NCBI RefSeq assembly: GCF_003324525.1
Contig: NZ_QGDC01000002.1
Coordinates: 62,001-126,000 of the forward strand
Reading direction: 5' to 3'
DNA length: 64,000 bases
DNA from: Mucilaginibacter hurinus
GTDB lineage: Bacteria; Bacteroidota; Bacteroidia; Sphingobacteriales; Sphingobacteriaceae
Below, in pieces: positions 29,737 to 38,504 of this stretch. Position 1 is the first letter of the stretch, and the number at the start of each line of letters is the position of its first letter. The notes beneath the pieces are model-generated. The model did not search any database and was not told the DNA's origin. It was given only the letters and a program-made list of their open reading frames with translations. The position numbers were made by a program, and so were the translations under genes.

Positions 29737-30468
29737 GTGCCCGACAGTATAGTTATTATACCTACTTATAACGAAAAGGAAAACATTGAGCGGATGATAC
29801 GTAAAGTGTTTTCGCTTCCGCATGATTTCCACCTGCTGATAGTAGACGATGGTTCGCCGGATGGTACCCAACAGGTTATTGAACAGTTGCAAGCGGAGTT
29901 TCCGGATAAGCTTTTCCTGGAGAAACGTGAGGGCAAGCAGGGACTGGGCACAGCGTATATCCACGGCTTTAAGTGGTGTATAGCCCGCCATTACGATTTC
30001 ATATTTGAAATGGATGCCGATTTTTCTCATAACCCCGACGACCTGTTGCGGCTGAGGCAGGCTTGTATAGAAGGTGCTGATGCCGCGATAGGCTCACGCT
30101 ATATCAAAGGTGTAAATGTAGTAAACTGGCCCATGAGCCGGGTATTGATGAGTTACTTCGCGTCAGTTTATGTGCGCTTTATAACCGGCATCGATATACA
30201 AGACGCTACAGCTGGGTTTATGTGCTACAAACGCAAGGTACTTGAAACCATTAACCTCGATAAAATTAAGTTTGTGGGTTATGCCTTTCAAATTGAGATG
30301 AAGTATACCACCATAAAGCATGATTTTAAGGTAGTTGAGATTCCTATTATTTTCACAGATCGCACTGCCGGCACCTCCAAAATGTCAACCAGCATATTCC
30401 GCGAAGCCTTTATGGGTGTAATACAAATGCGGATAAATAGTTTTTTCAGAAAGTATCCGGAGGGGTGA
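29737..30468 (+). CDS. Polyprenol (dolichyl-phosphate-type) mannose synthase, GT2
   Basis: A glycosyltransferase of 243 residues that moves mannose from GDP-mannose to a polyprenyl phosphate. The GT2 fold is clear: IVIIPTYNEKENIERMI at the N-terminus, LIVDDGSPDGT, then the metal-binding EMDADFSHNP. The acceptor-side block DATAGFMCYKRKVLE is typical of the DPM1 group. No C-terminal membrane domain is present, as in the short Dpm1 type. An in-frame TGA sits directly before the GTG, so GTG is the first possible start. The gene is a single unit between the peptide transporter and ruvB. Confidence 0.93.
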   Translation: MPDSIVIIPTYNEKENIERMIRKVFSLPHDFHLLIVDDGSPDGTQQVIEQLQAEFPDKLFLEKREGKQGLGTAYIHGFKWCIARHYDFIFEMDADFSHNPDDLLRLRQACIEGADAAIGSRYIKGVNVVNWPMSRVLMSYFASVYVRFITGIDIQDATAGFMCYKRKVLETINLDKIKFVGYAFQIEMKYTTIKHDFKVVEIPIIFTDRTAGTSKMSTSIFREAFMGVIQMRINSFFRKYPEG

Positions 30469-30543
30469 TTTACACCGTAAGACCGAAAGTTATAAGCGAC
30501 ATCAATTATCCACTCGCTGCCGTTTTTTAAAAAAAACAAAATA

Positions 30544-30576
30544 TTCCGGACTTCCGGACTTTCCGACTTACGGACT
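30544..30576. repeat. Short tandem TTCCGGAC-type repeat upstream of ruvB
   Basis: Four adjacent 8-9 base units (TTCCGGAC, TTCCGGACT, TTCCGACT, TACGGACT) lie between the mannose synthase gene and ruvB. Each unit carries an internal TCCGGA-type palindrome or its decay. They are not part of a gene. Their position about 30 bp before ruvB could affect its expression, but that is a guess. Confidence 0.65.
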
Positions 30577-30602
30577 AAAAAAAATTACTAATTTCGTTGG
30601 CA

Positions 30603-31625
30603 ATGAATGAGCATCTTGACCCGGCACCTGACCGTCTCAGTCCCATTGAACGTGATATTGAAAAAGTATTACGGCCGCAGGCTTTTGAGGACTTTACCGG
30701 TCAGCATAAAATATTGGCCAATTTAAAAGTATTTGTGCAGGCGGCACGTCAGCGTGGCGAGGCGCTTGACCATGTATTGTTACACGGCCCACCGGGGTTA
30801 GGTAAAACAACTTTATCGCACATTATTGCCAACGAGATGAACGTGGGCATCAAGATAACATCAGGCCCTGTGCTTGATAAGCCCGGCGACCTGGCAGGCT
30901 TGCTCACCAACCTGGAAACAGGTGATATTTTATTTATTGACGAGATACATAGGCTTAGTCCGCTGGTTGAAGAGTATTTATACTCGGCCATGGAAGATTT
31001 CAAAATAGATATTATGCTGGAAAGCGGCCCTAATGCCCGTTCCGTGCAGATCACATTGAACCCATTTACACTGGTTGGTGCCACAACCCGCTCCGGTTTG
31101 CTTACAGCACCTTTAAGGGCTAGGTTTGGCATTAATGCGCGACTTGAATATTACGACGCTAAGCTGCTGACTACGATTCTGCTACGTTCGGCATCTATAC
31201 TGCGTACAGAAATTTCTGATGAAGGTGCTTATGAGATAGCGCGCCGCAGTCGCGGCACCCCGCGTATAGCCAACGCATTGCTGCGCCGTACCCGTGATTT
31301 TGCGCAAATAAAAGGCAACGGTAATATTGATACTGATATAGCCCGCTACGCGCTCAACGCCCTTAATGTTGATGAACACGGGCTGGACGAAATGGATAAT
31401 AAGATTTTAACGACCATAATAGATAAGTTTAAGGGCGGCCCGGTGGGCCTTAAGACCATTGCTACCGCGGTTGGTGAAGATGAAGGCACTATAGAAGAGG
31501 TTTACGAACCTTTTTTAATACAGGAAGGTTTTTTAATGCGCACCTCGCGTGGTCGTGAAGCCACAGAGAACGCATACCGGCATTTAGGAAGAATTAAGCC
31601 GGGTGGCACGCCTTCTTTATTTTGA
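30603..31625 (+). CDS. ruvB: Holliday junction branch migration helicase RuvB
   Basis: The AAA+ motor of RuvABC that moves Holliday junctions. The 340-residue product has Walker [12 protein letters not shown], Walker [13 protein letters not shown], sensor [19 protein letters not shown] and the C-terminal winged-helix segment [28 protein letters not shown]. The ATG at 30603 ([16 protein letters not shown]) is preferred over a TTG two codons earlier. No ruvA or ruvC is nearby, which is usual in Bacteroidota. Confidence 0.98.
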   Translation: MNEHLDPAPDRLSPIERDIEKVLRPQAFEDFTGQHKILANLKVFVQAARQRGEALDHVLLHGPPGLGKTTLSHIIANEMNVGIKITSGPVLDKPGDLAGLLTNLETGDILFIDEIHRLSPLVEEYLYSAMEDFKIDIMLESGPNARSVQITLNPFTLVGATTRSGLLTAPLRARFGINARLEYYDAKLLTTILLRSASILRTEISDEGAYEIARRSRGTPRIANALLRRTRDFAQIKGNGNIDTDIARYALNALNVDEHGLDEMDNKILTTIIDKFKGGPVGLKTIATAVGEDEGTIEEVYEPFLIQEGFLMRTSRGREATENAYRHLGRIKPGGTPSLF

Positions 31626-31646
31626 TATTTCAATCTGTAGGTATCT

Positions 31647-31787
31647 ATGTGCTATACTGTTTTCATTGCCACAAGCGTACCACAAAAAACAAGTGAATTT
31701 ATCCCTGATGTCACCTGCATAAACGTACTACTTCCAAACGACGAAGAAAGAGTGTTTATAAAGTTGTACAACGAAAAATTGAGTTAA
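31647..31787 (+). CDS. Possible 46-residue small ORF or gene remnant
   Basis: An ATG-started frame of 46 codons (MCYTVFIATSVPQKTSEFI...) lies in the 181-bp gap between ruvB and the Gfo/Idh/MocA gene. It has a balanced, protein-like composition with alternating hydrophobic residues and ends in DEERVFIKLYNEKLS before TAA. It has no signal peptide, promoter match or terminator of its own. It may be a real small protein or the N-terminal stump of a longer gene. Confidence 0.35.
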   Translation: MCYTVFIATSVPQKTSEFIPDVTCINVLLPNDEERVFIKLYNEKLS

Positions 31788-31806
31788 ATTATTTCAGACA
31801 CTGATT

Positions 31807-32886
31807 ATGAAGAACAGATTATTTTTGATAGTAATATTATCGTGCCTATTCCTGTCTGCATCAGCCCAAAAAGCATTAAAAGTTGTTGTAGCCGGCCTTA
31901 CGCATGATCATGTGCATGGCATTTTAAATAAGTATGGCAAAGGCGAGGTAGACATCATCGGCATTGCCGAACCCGATAAAAAGTTGTGGGAAAAGTATAG
32001 TAAGCTTTATAATATTCCCAAAGGCGTATTTACCGATGACCTTAAAAAGCTTTTGACTGCTAAAAAGCCCGATGCGGTTTTAGATTACAGTGCTGTAGCG
32101 CTGCACGTAAAAACAGTTGAGATTTGCGCGCCAATGGGTATTTCAATTATGGTTGAAAAACCGCTTGCGGCAACCTTAGAGCAAGCTAAGCGTATTCAGG
32201 CACTGGCTGATCAGCATAAAATTAAAGTACTTACCAACTACGAAACCACCTGGTATCCATCATATAAAGAAGTGTTTGACCTTGTAAACGCCGATAGTGT
32301 AGGGGTTATACGTAAAATGGTAGTGCATGATGGACATAAAGGACCCAAGGAAATTGGTTGCAGTGAGGCTTTTTTAAACTGGCTTACCGATCCGGTATTG
32401 AACGGCGCGGGCGCCCTTAATGATTTTGGCTGCTACGGTGCAAATTTGATGACCTGGCTTTTAAAAGGGCAGCGGCCAATTGCCGTAACTGCTATTGCAC
32501 GGCATTATAAACCGGCAGTATACCCCAAGGTGGAGGATGACGCGACAATTTTGGTAGAATACCCCAATGCTACCGGGCAAATTGAAGCCTCGTGGAACTG
32601 GCCTTTCAACATAAAAGACCTGGAGGTTTTTGGCAGCACCGGCTATTTGCACGCGATTGATAGGGATAACCTGAATGTGCGGTTAACGGAAGATGGGAAC
32701 AAAACAAAAAAATCCCCTCCGCTTGCAAGCCCTAATGAGGATTTTATTCCGTACCTGAACGCTGTATTAAACAAACAAATTGACGATAGCCACGACCAGG
32801 CATCATTACAATACAATATGATTGTAATGGAAATACTTGATGCTGCCAAACGATCAATTAAAGAAGGTAAACGCATAGTTTTATAA
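31807..32886 (+). CDS. Secreted Gfo/Idh/MocA-family oxidoreductase
   Basis: A protein of 359 residues with a clear signal peptide (MKNRLFLIVILSCLFLSASAQ), then an NAD(P)-binding-type domain and the Gfo/Idh/MocA C-terminal domain. The conserved EKPLA motif is present in MVEKPLAATLEQAKRI. The usual GxGxxG cofactor loop is replaced by AGLTHDHVHGI, seen in one subgroup of the family. DFGCYGANLMTWLL carries the expected catalytic-region residues. Such enzymes oxidise or rearrange sugars; export suggests a tightly held cofactor in the periplasm. No partner sugar gene is adjacent, so the substrate is unknown. Confidence 0.88.
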   Translation: MKNRLFLIVILSCLFLSASAQKALKVVVAGLTHDHVHGILNKYGKGEVDIIGIAEPDKKLWEKYSKLYNIPKGVFTDDLKKLLTAKKPDAVLDYSAVALHVKTVEICAPMGISIMVEKPLAATLEQAKRIQALADQHKIKVLTNYETTWYPSYKEVFDLVNADSVGVIRKMVVHDGHKGPKEIGCSEAFLNWLTDPVLNGAGALNDFGCYGANLMTWLLKGQRPIAVTAIARHYKPAVYPKVEDDATILVEYPNATGQIEASWNWPFNIKDLEVFGSTGYLHAIDRDNLNVRLTEDGNKTKKSPPLASPNEDFIPYLNAVLNKQIDDSHDQASLQYNMIVMEILDAAKRSIKEGKRIVL

Positions 32887-33065
32887 ATCTAATTCATCTG
32901 TCGAGCTAAATAAAGCGTACGGCAAAAGATGGAAGTATACTTATGAAACTATCTATCACTTATCCGTCGTGCTAACTTCTACATCAAATTATTTGTCAAC
33001 ACCCGGTTTTTATACTGCCGATTTGTGCTATTTTAGTCAGCGTTAAAAAACGATACTCTACTCAT

Positions 33066-33932
33066 ATGTTAAAGCAATTTCTTACGGTATTTTCTATAAG
33101 CGTAATAGCCCTTTCATCATGCCAATCTGGTAACAGCAGCAGTGCCACCGCGGATAGCTCTGTTACAGACAGTGGTGCGGTAAAAGCTGAATCTCCGGTG
33201 GCGGCCAATACTAAGCCAAACGACGCGGCTGCCATACTTGCCAAGCCGCAGGTACCTATTTTGTGTTATCACCAGATACGTAACTGGCTGCCCCGTGATG
33301 GAAAGGTTGGCAAAGACTATATTGTTGAGATAGCTAATTTTAAAGCGCAGATGAAAATGCTTGCAGACAGCGGCTACCACACCATTTTACCAGACCAGTT
33401 GTATGATTACCTGGTTTACAATAAAGAATTGCCTAGCAAGCCCATTATGCTTACGTTTGATGATACCGATCTAGACCAGTTTACCGTTGCCAACCCTGAA
33501 TTAAAAAAATATGGTTTTAAAGCTGTTTATTTTATCATGACCGTATCAATAGGGCGTAAGGGCAAATTCTTAGACTATATGTCTAAAGAACAGATAAAGC
33601 AACTTGCCGATGAAGGCAATGTAATAGGCAGCCACACCTACGATCACAAAAATTTTAAGAAATATGAAGGTGAGGATTGGGTAACTCAAATTGAAAAGCC
33701 GAGTAAAAAACTTGAAGAGATTACCGGAAAAAAAATGGAATACTTTGCCTACCCGTTTGGTTTGTGGAATGCTGAGGGAATTCCGGAGCTGAAGAAACGA
33801 GGCTTTAAGGCCGCCTTTGCATTAGCTGAAAAACGTGATCAGAAAGAGCCGTTGTTTACCATCCGTCGTATCATAGCCAGCGGCTACTGGAGCCCGAAAA
33901 CATTAAGTAATGCGATTAGGAACAGCTTTTAA
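33066..33932 (+). CDS. Polysaccharide deacetylase lipoprotein (NodB domain, CE4)
   Basis: A protein of 288 residues with a lipoprotein signal (ISVIALSSCQSG, lipobox Cys about residue 19) and a Ser/Ala-rich linker, so it is anchored in an envelope membrane. The NodB motifs are visible: LTFDDTD (motif 1, catalytic Asp and metal Asp), GSHTYDHKN (motif 2, the two metal His) and FAYPFGLWN (motif 3). It should remove acetyl or similar groups from a glycan, for example peptidoglycan or an exopolysaccharide; the target is not indicated. A strong bidirectional hairpin follows the stop. Confidence 0.92.
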   Translation: MLKQFLTVFSISVIALSSCQSGNSSSATADSSVTDSGAVKAESPVAANTKPNDAAAILAKPQVPILCYHQIRNWLPRDGKVGKDYIVEIANFKAQMKMLADSGYHTILPDQLYDYLVYNKELPSKPIMLTFDDTDLDQFTVANPELKKYGFKAVYFIMTVSIGRKGKFLDYMSKEQIKQLADEGNVIGSHTYDHKNFKKYEGEDWVTQIEKPSKKLEEITGKKMEYFAYPFGLWNAEGIPELKKRGFKAAFALAEKRDQKEPLFTIRRIIASGYWSPKTLSNAIRNSF

Positions 33933-33954
33933 ATTTGCCTTATAACGACTAAAT

Positions 33955-33990
33955 AGTAAGCGGGTTAGTTTAACAACTAACCCGCTTACT
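33955..33990. terminator. Strong bidirectional hairpin
   Basis: A perfect 16-bp stem (AGTAAGCGGGTTAGTT and its complement) closes a 4-nt loop, TAAC. It lies between the convergent deacetylase gene and the small minus-strand gene at 34012. The downstream U-run is short (ATTTTAG), but stem strength and position fit a shared terminator. Confidence 0.7.
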
Positions 33991-34011
33991 ATTTTAGTTA
34001 ACTCCTCCGCG

Positions 34012-34242
34012 CTACAAATTTTCGCCTTTAGGCCCCTGGCCTTTATTTGACGCGCTTTCTTCTGCCGGAGGTCCCGGTGCACCGCTATCATTGTCAGGAG
34101 CCACTGTTTTAACACGTTCGTCATCAGGTTTGTCCTGCACGGTAGGATGGGTGCCTTTAGCGTGGTCATTACCAGAGTTTTCGCCCAATTGATCTTCTCT
34201 CGGATCGTCTCTTTCTGTTAAATTATCGTTTATTGTTTCCAT
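34012..34242 (-). CDS. Small, highly charged, probably disordered protein
   Basis: A protein of 76 residues from the ATG at 34242 (METINDNLTERDDPREDQ), rich in Asp, Glu, Gly, Pro and Asn and lacking hydrophobic stretches, so likely intrinsically disordered. No homologous domain is recognised. Support for it being real: a clean ATG, its end at the strong hairpin, and the SpoIIAA-like gene only 8 bp upstream on the same strand, which suggests a two-gene unit. Hydrophilins and stress proteins can look like this, but that is only an analogy. Confidence 0.6.
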   Translation of the reverse strand: METINDNLTERDDPREDQLGENSGNDHAKGTHPTVQDKPDDERVKTVAPDNDSGAPGPPAEESASNKGQGPKGENL

Positions 34243-34250
34243 GTATATAT

Positions 34251-34625
34251 TTATTTAGATATTTTTTCAGACACCCATATCACAGCTTCATCCAGTTTAT
34301 CTAACGGAAAGCTTTTTGATTGTCCGGGTATTAAAAAGCGCACGGCATCACTAAACCATGCCACACCACGCTGATCGGTTACTATTGCAATCCTGTTCCA
34401 TTTGGTAAAATGCTTAAGGCCAAGCTTTACATCAGCCAGCAGCGCGCCGCGTGTAAAATTATTTATATCAGTCTCCAGCACCAGCAAATAGTTTATCTCA
34501 CCCTGCTTTTCTACCAATTCGTCAAACTTCGGCATCAAAACACTTTCTATATCCTCCCTCGTCACTGCGCCCACCGCGTGTATCCCTATCACATGCCCGG
34601 GCATATCGTTTATAAATCTCAGCAT
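34251..34625 (-). CDS. SpoIIAA-like (STAS-fold) protein
   Basis: A protein of 124 residues matching the SpoIIAA-like family by pattern: MLRFINDMPGHVIGIHAVGAVTREDIES at the start (the family's strand-then-helix with G-V-T/S-x-E-D), LLVLETDINNFTRGALLADVKLGLKH in the middle, and RIAIVTDQRGVAWFSDAVRFL near the end. The proteins are cytoplasmic, single-domain and of unknown biochemical role. It begins the minus-strand pair with the charged small protein at 34012. No anti-sigma or kinase gene is adjacent. Confidence 0.8.
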   Translation of the reverse strand: MLRFINDMPGHVIGIHAVGAVTREDIESVLMPKFDELVEKQGEINYLLVLETDINNFTRGALLADVKLGLKHFTKWNRIAIVTDQRGVAWFSDAVRFLIPGQSKSFPLDKLDEAVIWVSEKISK

Positions 34626-34751
34626 GTTGGTATCTGGCTCATATCATGCATTTTTATCAAACACCATACCACACAATAACTTTAACGAAATTATTTTAAC
34701 TCTGTAGCTTTGGTTGCGCTCACCTTGTGCTGGTGAGTTATTGATTTGTAG

Positions 34752-34759
34752 TATATTTG
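34752..34759 (+). promoter_or_regulatory. Predicted -7 element of queG
   Basis: TATATTTG matches TAnnTTTG exactly. The start codon of queG lies 77 bases further, leaving a leader of about 70 bases that can fold (CTGCG...CGCAG). I see no preQ1-riboswitch consensus in it. Confidence 0.5.
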
Positions 34760-34836
34760 CTGCGGAACCAGTGATGCTTTACGCAGACGAGCAAGGTGAC
34801 ACTAACGGTACCAATTGCTAGTTCACAGATACTATT

Positions 34837-35766
34837 ATGTCCCGCACAGCGTACAGCCGGTTGATAAAGGAAGAAGCCAAAAAACTGGGCTTCTTGTTTT
34901 GTGGTATATCTGAGGCAGGTTTTTTAGAAGAAGAAGCGCCACGGCTCGAAAAATGGCTTGAACAAAATATGCATGGTGAAATGCAGTACATGGAAAACCA
35001 TTTTGACAAGCGACTTGATCCACGCCTGCTTGTTGAAGGAGCCAAATCGATAATATCTTTAGGGATAAATTATTATACAGATGCAGCGCAGGCCGACCCG
35101 TTGGCCCCCAAGATATCTAAATATGCTTATGGCATTGATTATCACCACGTAATAAAAGATAAGCTAAAGTTACTTTTACAAGTTATAAATGCAAAAATTG
35201 GCGAAGTTGGCGGACGTGCATTTGTTGACTCTGCGCCAGTGCTTGATAAAGCATGGGCAAAAAAAGCCGGTTTAGGCTGGATAGGGAAAAACGCCAATCT
35301 GATTAACAGGGAAACCGGGTCATTCTTTTTTTTGGCTGAACTGATTGTGGACATTGAACTGGAATACGATATTGAACCCACTGCCGATTATTGCGGAACT
35401 TGTACCCGCTGTATTGACGCTTGCCCTACAAATGCTATAGTTGAACCCTATGTGGTTGACGGCAGCCGCTGTATCTCTTATCTGACTATTGAGCTAAAAA
35501 ATGAAATTCCGGTGGAGTTTAAAAATAAGATGGATGGATGGATGTTTGGCTGTGATGTTTGCCAAGATGTTTGCCCCTGGAATAAATTTTCTGTACTACA
35601 TAATGAGCCCTCGTTTCAGCCCCGGGCCGAACTTTTAGAGTTAAACAAAAAAGAATGGGAGGAGATTACAGAAGATGTTTTCCACAAAGTGTTTCATAAG
35701 TCCGCGGTAAAACGCACCAAGTATAATGGTTTAAAAAGGAATATTAATTTTTTAAAAGTTACTTAA
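34837..35766 (+). CDS. queG: tRNA epoxyqueuosine(34) reductase
   Basis: QueG carries out the last step of queuosine synthesis, reducing epoxyqueuosine in the anticodon of tRNA with cobalamin and two 4Fe-4S clusters. The 309-residue product shows the cobalamin-region block [24 protein letters not shown] with the catalytic Asp, and both ferredoxin-type motifs: [16 protein letters not shown] and [11 protein letters not shown]. It lacks the C-terminal HEAT-like extension of longer homologues, as is common. A cobalamin requirement fits the presence of cobalamin-dependent eutBC at the right end of this window. Confidence 0.96.
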   Translation: MSRTAYSRLIKEEAKKLGFLFCGISEAGFLEEEAPRLEKWLEQNMHGEMQYMENHFDKRLDPRLLVEGAKSIISLGINYYTDAAQADPLAPKISKYAYGIDYHHVIKDKLKLLLQVINAKIGEVGGRAFVDSAPVLDKAWAKKAGLGWIGKNANLINRETGSFFFLAELIVDIELEYDIEPTADYCGTCTRCIDACPTNAIVEPYVVDGSRCISYLTIELKNEIPVEFKNKMDGWMFGCDVCQDVCPWNKFSVLHNEPSFQPRAELLELNKKEWEEITEDVFHKVFHKSAVKRTKYNGLKRNINFLKVT

Positions 35767-35917
35767 ATTGATGATGTTGAGCGGTGATGTTTAATAATAA
35801 AAAATAGGCCAAAAAATTTTAAAAGAGGCTATTATTTATCAATATAAAACCGCTTTTAGGGTAAAATATCACCAAAAAGTCTAAACTCACATTTTTTTAA
35901 TCAAAACAAGGCTAATT

Positions 35918-35944
35918 CAGTTCAAAATTAGTAATTTTGAACTG
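35918..35944. promoter_or_regulatory. Perfect 27-bp inverted repeat on the proB promoter
   Basis: Thirteen-base arms (CAGTTCAAAATTA and its exact complement) flank a single central G. The right arm contains TAATTTTG (35932-35939), an exact TAnnTTTG -7 element, 26 bases before the proB ATG. A dimeric repressor bound here would cover the promoter. As RNA it would fall around or before the transcription start, so a terminator role is unlikely. Confidence 0.65.
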
Positions 35945-35965
35945 TTTTCATTCAATTTGGGGCAA

Positions 35966-37042
35966 ATGGCGTTCAATTATCGCAGAATTATAATAAAAAT
36001 AGGCTCAAATGTACTTACCAAACACAATGGATTGCCAGACCTGCAGCGCATTGAACACTTGGTTGAACAGATAGCGTTTATAAAAAAACAGGGCATAGAA
36101 GTAATACTTGTGTCTTCAGGTGCAGTAGCTTCAGGACGAAGCCTTATTAATGTTTCTGATAAATATGACGCGGTGGCCGTCAGGCAATTGCTGGCGTCGT
36201 TGGGGCAGGTTAAGCTGATCAATACTTACTCAAAACTTTTCGAGCGTTTTGATATTCTTTGTTCGCAGGTATTGGTTACCAAAGAGGACTTCAGAGACAG
36301 GCTCCATTACCTTAACATAAAAAACTGCTTGGAATTGCTGATGCAGCACCAGGTATTGCCGGTTGTTAACGAAAATGATGTGGTATCTGTAACCGAACTG
36401 ATGTTTACAGATAATGACGAATTAGCCGGGCTTATAGCTTCAATGCTCAACGCGCACGCTCTTATATTACTTACCAACGTAGACGGAATATATGATGGCG
36501 ACCCTAAACTGGAGACATCAAAAGTGATTGATGAGGTAAATAATAAAGCCATTGATTTTTCGTCTTTTGTATCATCAGACAGATCGCAATTTGGTAGGGG
36601 TGGCATGATCACTAAAACCCACATGGCACAAAAGGTTGCCCAACTTGGCATAGCGGTGCATATAGCCAATGGCACAAAAGATAATATTTTAAAAGATATA
36701 TTGGATGAGAAAGCGCCGCATACACGTTTTGTGCCCCATAAAACTGCATCAGGTAAAAAGAAATGGATTGCACACTCTGAAACATCTGCTACAGGCATAG
36801 TTTCGGTAAACGCGGGTGCAAAGGCGGCGTTAACTTCAAATAAGGCTACCAGCCTGTTGCCGGTGGGCATATCTGAAATAAAAACTGATTTTAAAAAAGG
36901 TGATATCATTAAGCTTGTAGACGGCGCCAATCAGTTGATAGGTTTGGGTATAGCAGAATACAGCTCAGAAAAAGCACGTGAAAAACTCGGCCTTAAAAAT
37001 CAAAAGCCGCTGGTGCATTATGATTACCTTTATCTGCAATAA
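35966..37042 (+). CDS. proB: Glutamate 5-kinase
   Basis: First step of proline synthesis: ATP-dependent phosphorylation of glutamate. The 358-residue product has the amino-acid-kinase fold ([72 protein letters not shown]) and a C-terminal PUA domain (about residues 270-355, [26 protein letters not shown]). The ATG at 35966 is chosen over a TTG three codons upstream. proA follows after 7 bases, so the two form an operon. The conspicuous palindrome before it suggests repression control. Confidence 0.97.
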   Translation: MAFNYRRIIIKIGSNVLTKHNGLPDLQRIEHLVEQIAFIKKQGIEVILVSSGAVASGRSLINVSDKYDAVAVRQLLASLGQVKLINTYSKLFERFDILCSQVLVTKEDFRDRLHYLNIKNCLELLMQHQVLPVVNENDVVSVTELMFTDNDELAGLIASMLNAHALILLTNVDGIYDGDPKLETSKVIDEVNNKAIDFSSFVSSDRSQFGRGGMITKTHMAQKVAQLGIAVHIANGTKDNILKDILDEKAPHTRFVPHKTASGKKKWIAHSETSATGIVSVNAGAKAALTSNKATSLLPVGISEIKTDFKKGDIIKLVDGANQLIGLGIAEYSSEKAREKLGLKNQKPLVHYDYLYLQ

Positions 37043-37049
37043 TTTGGTG

Positions 37050-38297
37050 ATGAGCTATACACACTATTTTGAAAAAGCTGTAGCTGCAGGCCGCACTACA
37101 GTGGCGTTGACTGACGACCTCATTAATAAAGTATTAACTGAAGTTGCTGAAGCTGCCGTGGACGCTACAGACATACTCCTGTATGAAAACCGGAAAGATC
37201 TTGACCGGATGGACAAAAACGATCCTAAATATGACAGGTTGATGCTAACAGCCGACCGTATAAAGGATATTGCGGCTGATATCACCAATGTTACCAAACT
37301 TGATAGTCCGCTGGGTAAGGTACTGGCAAAAAGGGAGTTGCCAAACGGACTCGAAATATCCAAAGTAACGGTGCCGCTTGGTGTGATAGGCGTGATTTAC
37401 GAAGCCCGGCCAAACGTTACGTTTGACGTTTTTGCGCTATGTTTTAAAACAGGTAATGTAGCTGTATTAAAAGGCGGCAGTGATGCCGACAAGTCTAACC
37501 GTGCTATTGTTGCGGTAATACACGATGTACTTGCAAAAAATAACATCGACATCCACGTGGCTACACTGCTACCGGCAGAGCGTGAGGCAACAGACGCTTT
37601 GCTAAATGCCATCGGCTACGTTGATGTATTAATTCCGCGGGGAAGCCAGGGACTGATAAATCACATACGAAACAATAGCAAGGTGCCTGTAATTGAAACC
37701 GGTGCAGGCATTGTACATACCTATGTGGATGAAACTGCCGACATACAAAAGGCAGCAGATATTGTGTACAATGCCAAAACGCGCAGAGTAAGCGTATGCA
37801 ATGCATTGGACTGCATGGTTATACACCAGTCGAGACTTAGTGATCTCCCTGCAATTACACAGCCTCTTTCAAGTAAACAGGTACAAATATTTGCTGATGA
37901 TACGGCATACCAGGAATTAAAGGACCATTATCCTGCAGGGTTATTGCAAGTTGCGCAGCCGGAGCACTTTGGTACCGAGTTTTTAGACTACAAAATGGCG
38001 ATTAAAACGGTTAGCAGCTTTGACCAGGCGCTTGAACATATAGCCACAAATAGCTCCAAACACAGCGAAGCTATCATAACCGAAGATGATGATTGCGCGG
38101 CTACATTTTTAAGGCTTGTTGACGCGGCCGCGGTATATGTAAACGCCTCTACTGCTTTTACTGATGGCGCACAATTTGGACTAGGCGCCGAAATAGGCAT
38201 CAGTACCCAAAAATTGCACGCAAGGGGGCCGATGGCGCTTGATGAACTAACAAGTTACAAGTGGCTGGTAAAAGGTCGGGGGCAGGTAAGGTCTTAA
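37050..38297 (+). CDS. proA: Glutamate-5-semialdehyde dehydrogenase (gamma-glutamyl phosphate reductase)
   Basis: Second step of proline synthesis, NADPH-dependent reduction of glutamyl 5-phosphate. The 415-residue product carries the family landmarks [43 protein letters not shown], the catalytic Cys in [13 protein letters not shown] and [16 protein letters not shown] at the end. The ATG at 37050 gives the natural N-terminus [15 protein letters not shown]; the frame is open upstream but that part overlaps proB. The gene ends at a strong hairpin shared with the mini-protein gene on the other strand. Confidence 0.98.
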   Translation: MSYTHYFEKAVAAGRTTVALTDDLINKVLTEVAEAAVDATDILLYENRKDLDRMDKNDPKYDRLMLTADRIKDIAADITNVTKLDSPLGKVLAKRELPNGLEISKVTVPLGVIGVIYEARPNVTFDVFALCFKTGNVAVLKGGSDADKSNRAIVAVIHDVLAKNNIDIHVATLLPAEREATDALLNAIGYVDVLIPRGSQGLINHIRNNSKVPVIETGAGIVHTYVDETADIQKAADIVYNAKTRRVSVCNALDCMVIHQSRLSDLPAITQPLSSKQVQIFADDTAYQELKDHYPAGLLQVAQPEHFGTEFLDYKMAIKTVSSFDQALEHIATNSSKHSEAIITEDDDCAATFLRLVDAAAVYVNASTAFTDGAQFGLGAEIGISTQKLHARGPMALDELTSYKWLVKGRGQVRS

Positions 38298-38325
38298 AAC
38301 TTGATAAAAATTTCGTAAAAAAAAA

Positions 38326-38352
38326 TCGGGATGCTGTCTGACAGCATCCCGA
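38326..38352. terminator. Bidirectional terminator between proA and the mini-protein gene
   Basis: Perfect 12-bp stem TCGGGATGCTGT / ACAGCATCCCGA with a 3-nt loop. Nine A residues immediately to its left give a strong U-tract on the minus strand, so it is a textbook terminator for the 32-residue gene at 38374-38472 and a plausible one for proBA. Confidence 0.85.
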
Positions 38353-38373
38353 ATAATTTAGGGGTTTTAGATA

Positions 38374-38472
38374 CTACAATAAAAAGTAGTTAACTGCCGC
38401 CACAGCGCATATAACCACAAGTATCATTCCTTGTAATTTCTGCTCTACTGTTAAGTGGTTGATCGTTTCCAT
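38374..38472 (-). CDS. 32-residue single-helix membrane mini-protein
   Basis: The frame reads METINHLTVEQKLQG, then a hydrophobic helix (MILVVICAVAAVNYF) and a stop after two Leu. It is too short for ordinary gene finders. Evidence that it is real: an ATG start; a predicted promoter TAGATTTG (38497-38504, minus) with a TTG 19 bases further upstream, giving a leader of about 18 bases; a perfect terminator with a long U-tract 21 bases after the stop; and an amphipathic or charged N-terminus followed by a membrane helix, the usual build of bacterial membrane mini-proteins. Function unknown. Confidence 0.65.
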   Translation of the reverse strand: METINHLTVEQKLQGMILVVICAVAAVNYFLL

Positions 38473-38496
38473 CTTATACTATAAATTAGGGTATAA

Positions 38497-38504
38497 CAAA
38501 TCTA
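38497..38504 (-). promoter_or_regulatory. Predicted -7 element of the mini-protein gene
   Basis: TAGATTTG on the minus strand matches TAnnTTTG. A TTG (minus strand, 38524-38526) lies 19 bases upstream at the expected -33 position. Confidence 0.55.

Noticed and set aside
33903..34169. 88-codon frame overlapping the small charged-protein gene
   Set aside because: It crosses the strong bidirectional hairpin and the deacetylase 3' end; the other frame fits gene spacing better.
34760..34836. preQ1 riboswitch in the queG leader
   Set aside because: The leader folds weakly, but the conserved preQ1 stem-loop and A-rich tail are not found; queG acts after preQ1 in any case.
36307..36930. 207-codon frame antisense to proB
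   Set aside because: Shadow frame; proB motifs cover the region and the product has no protein-family pattern.
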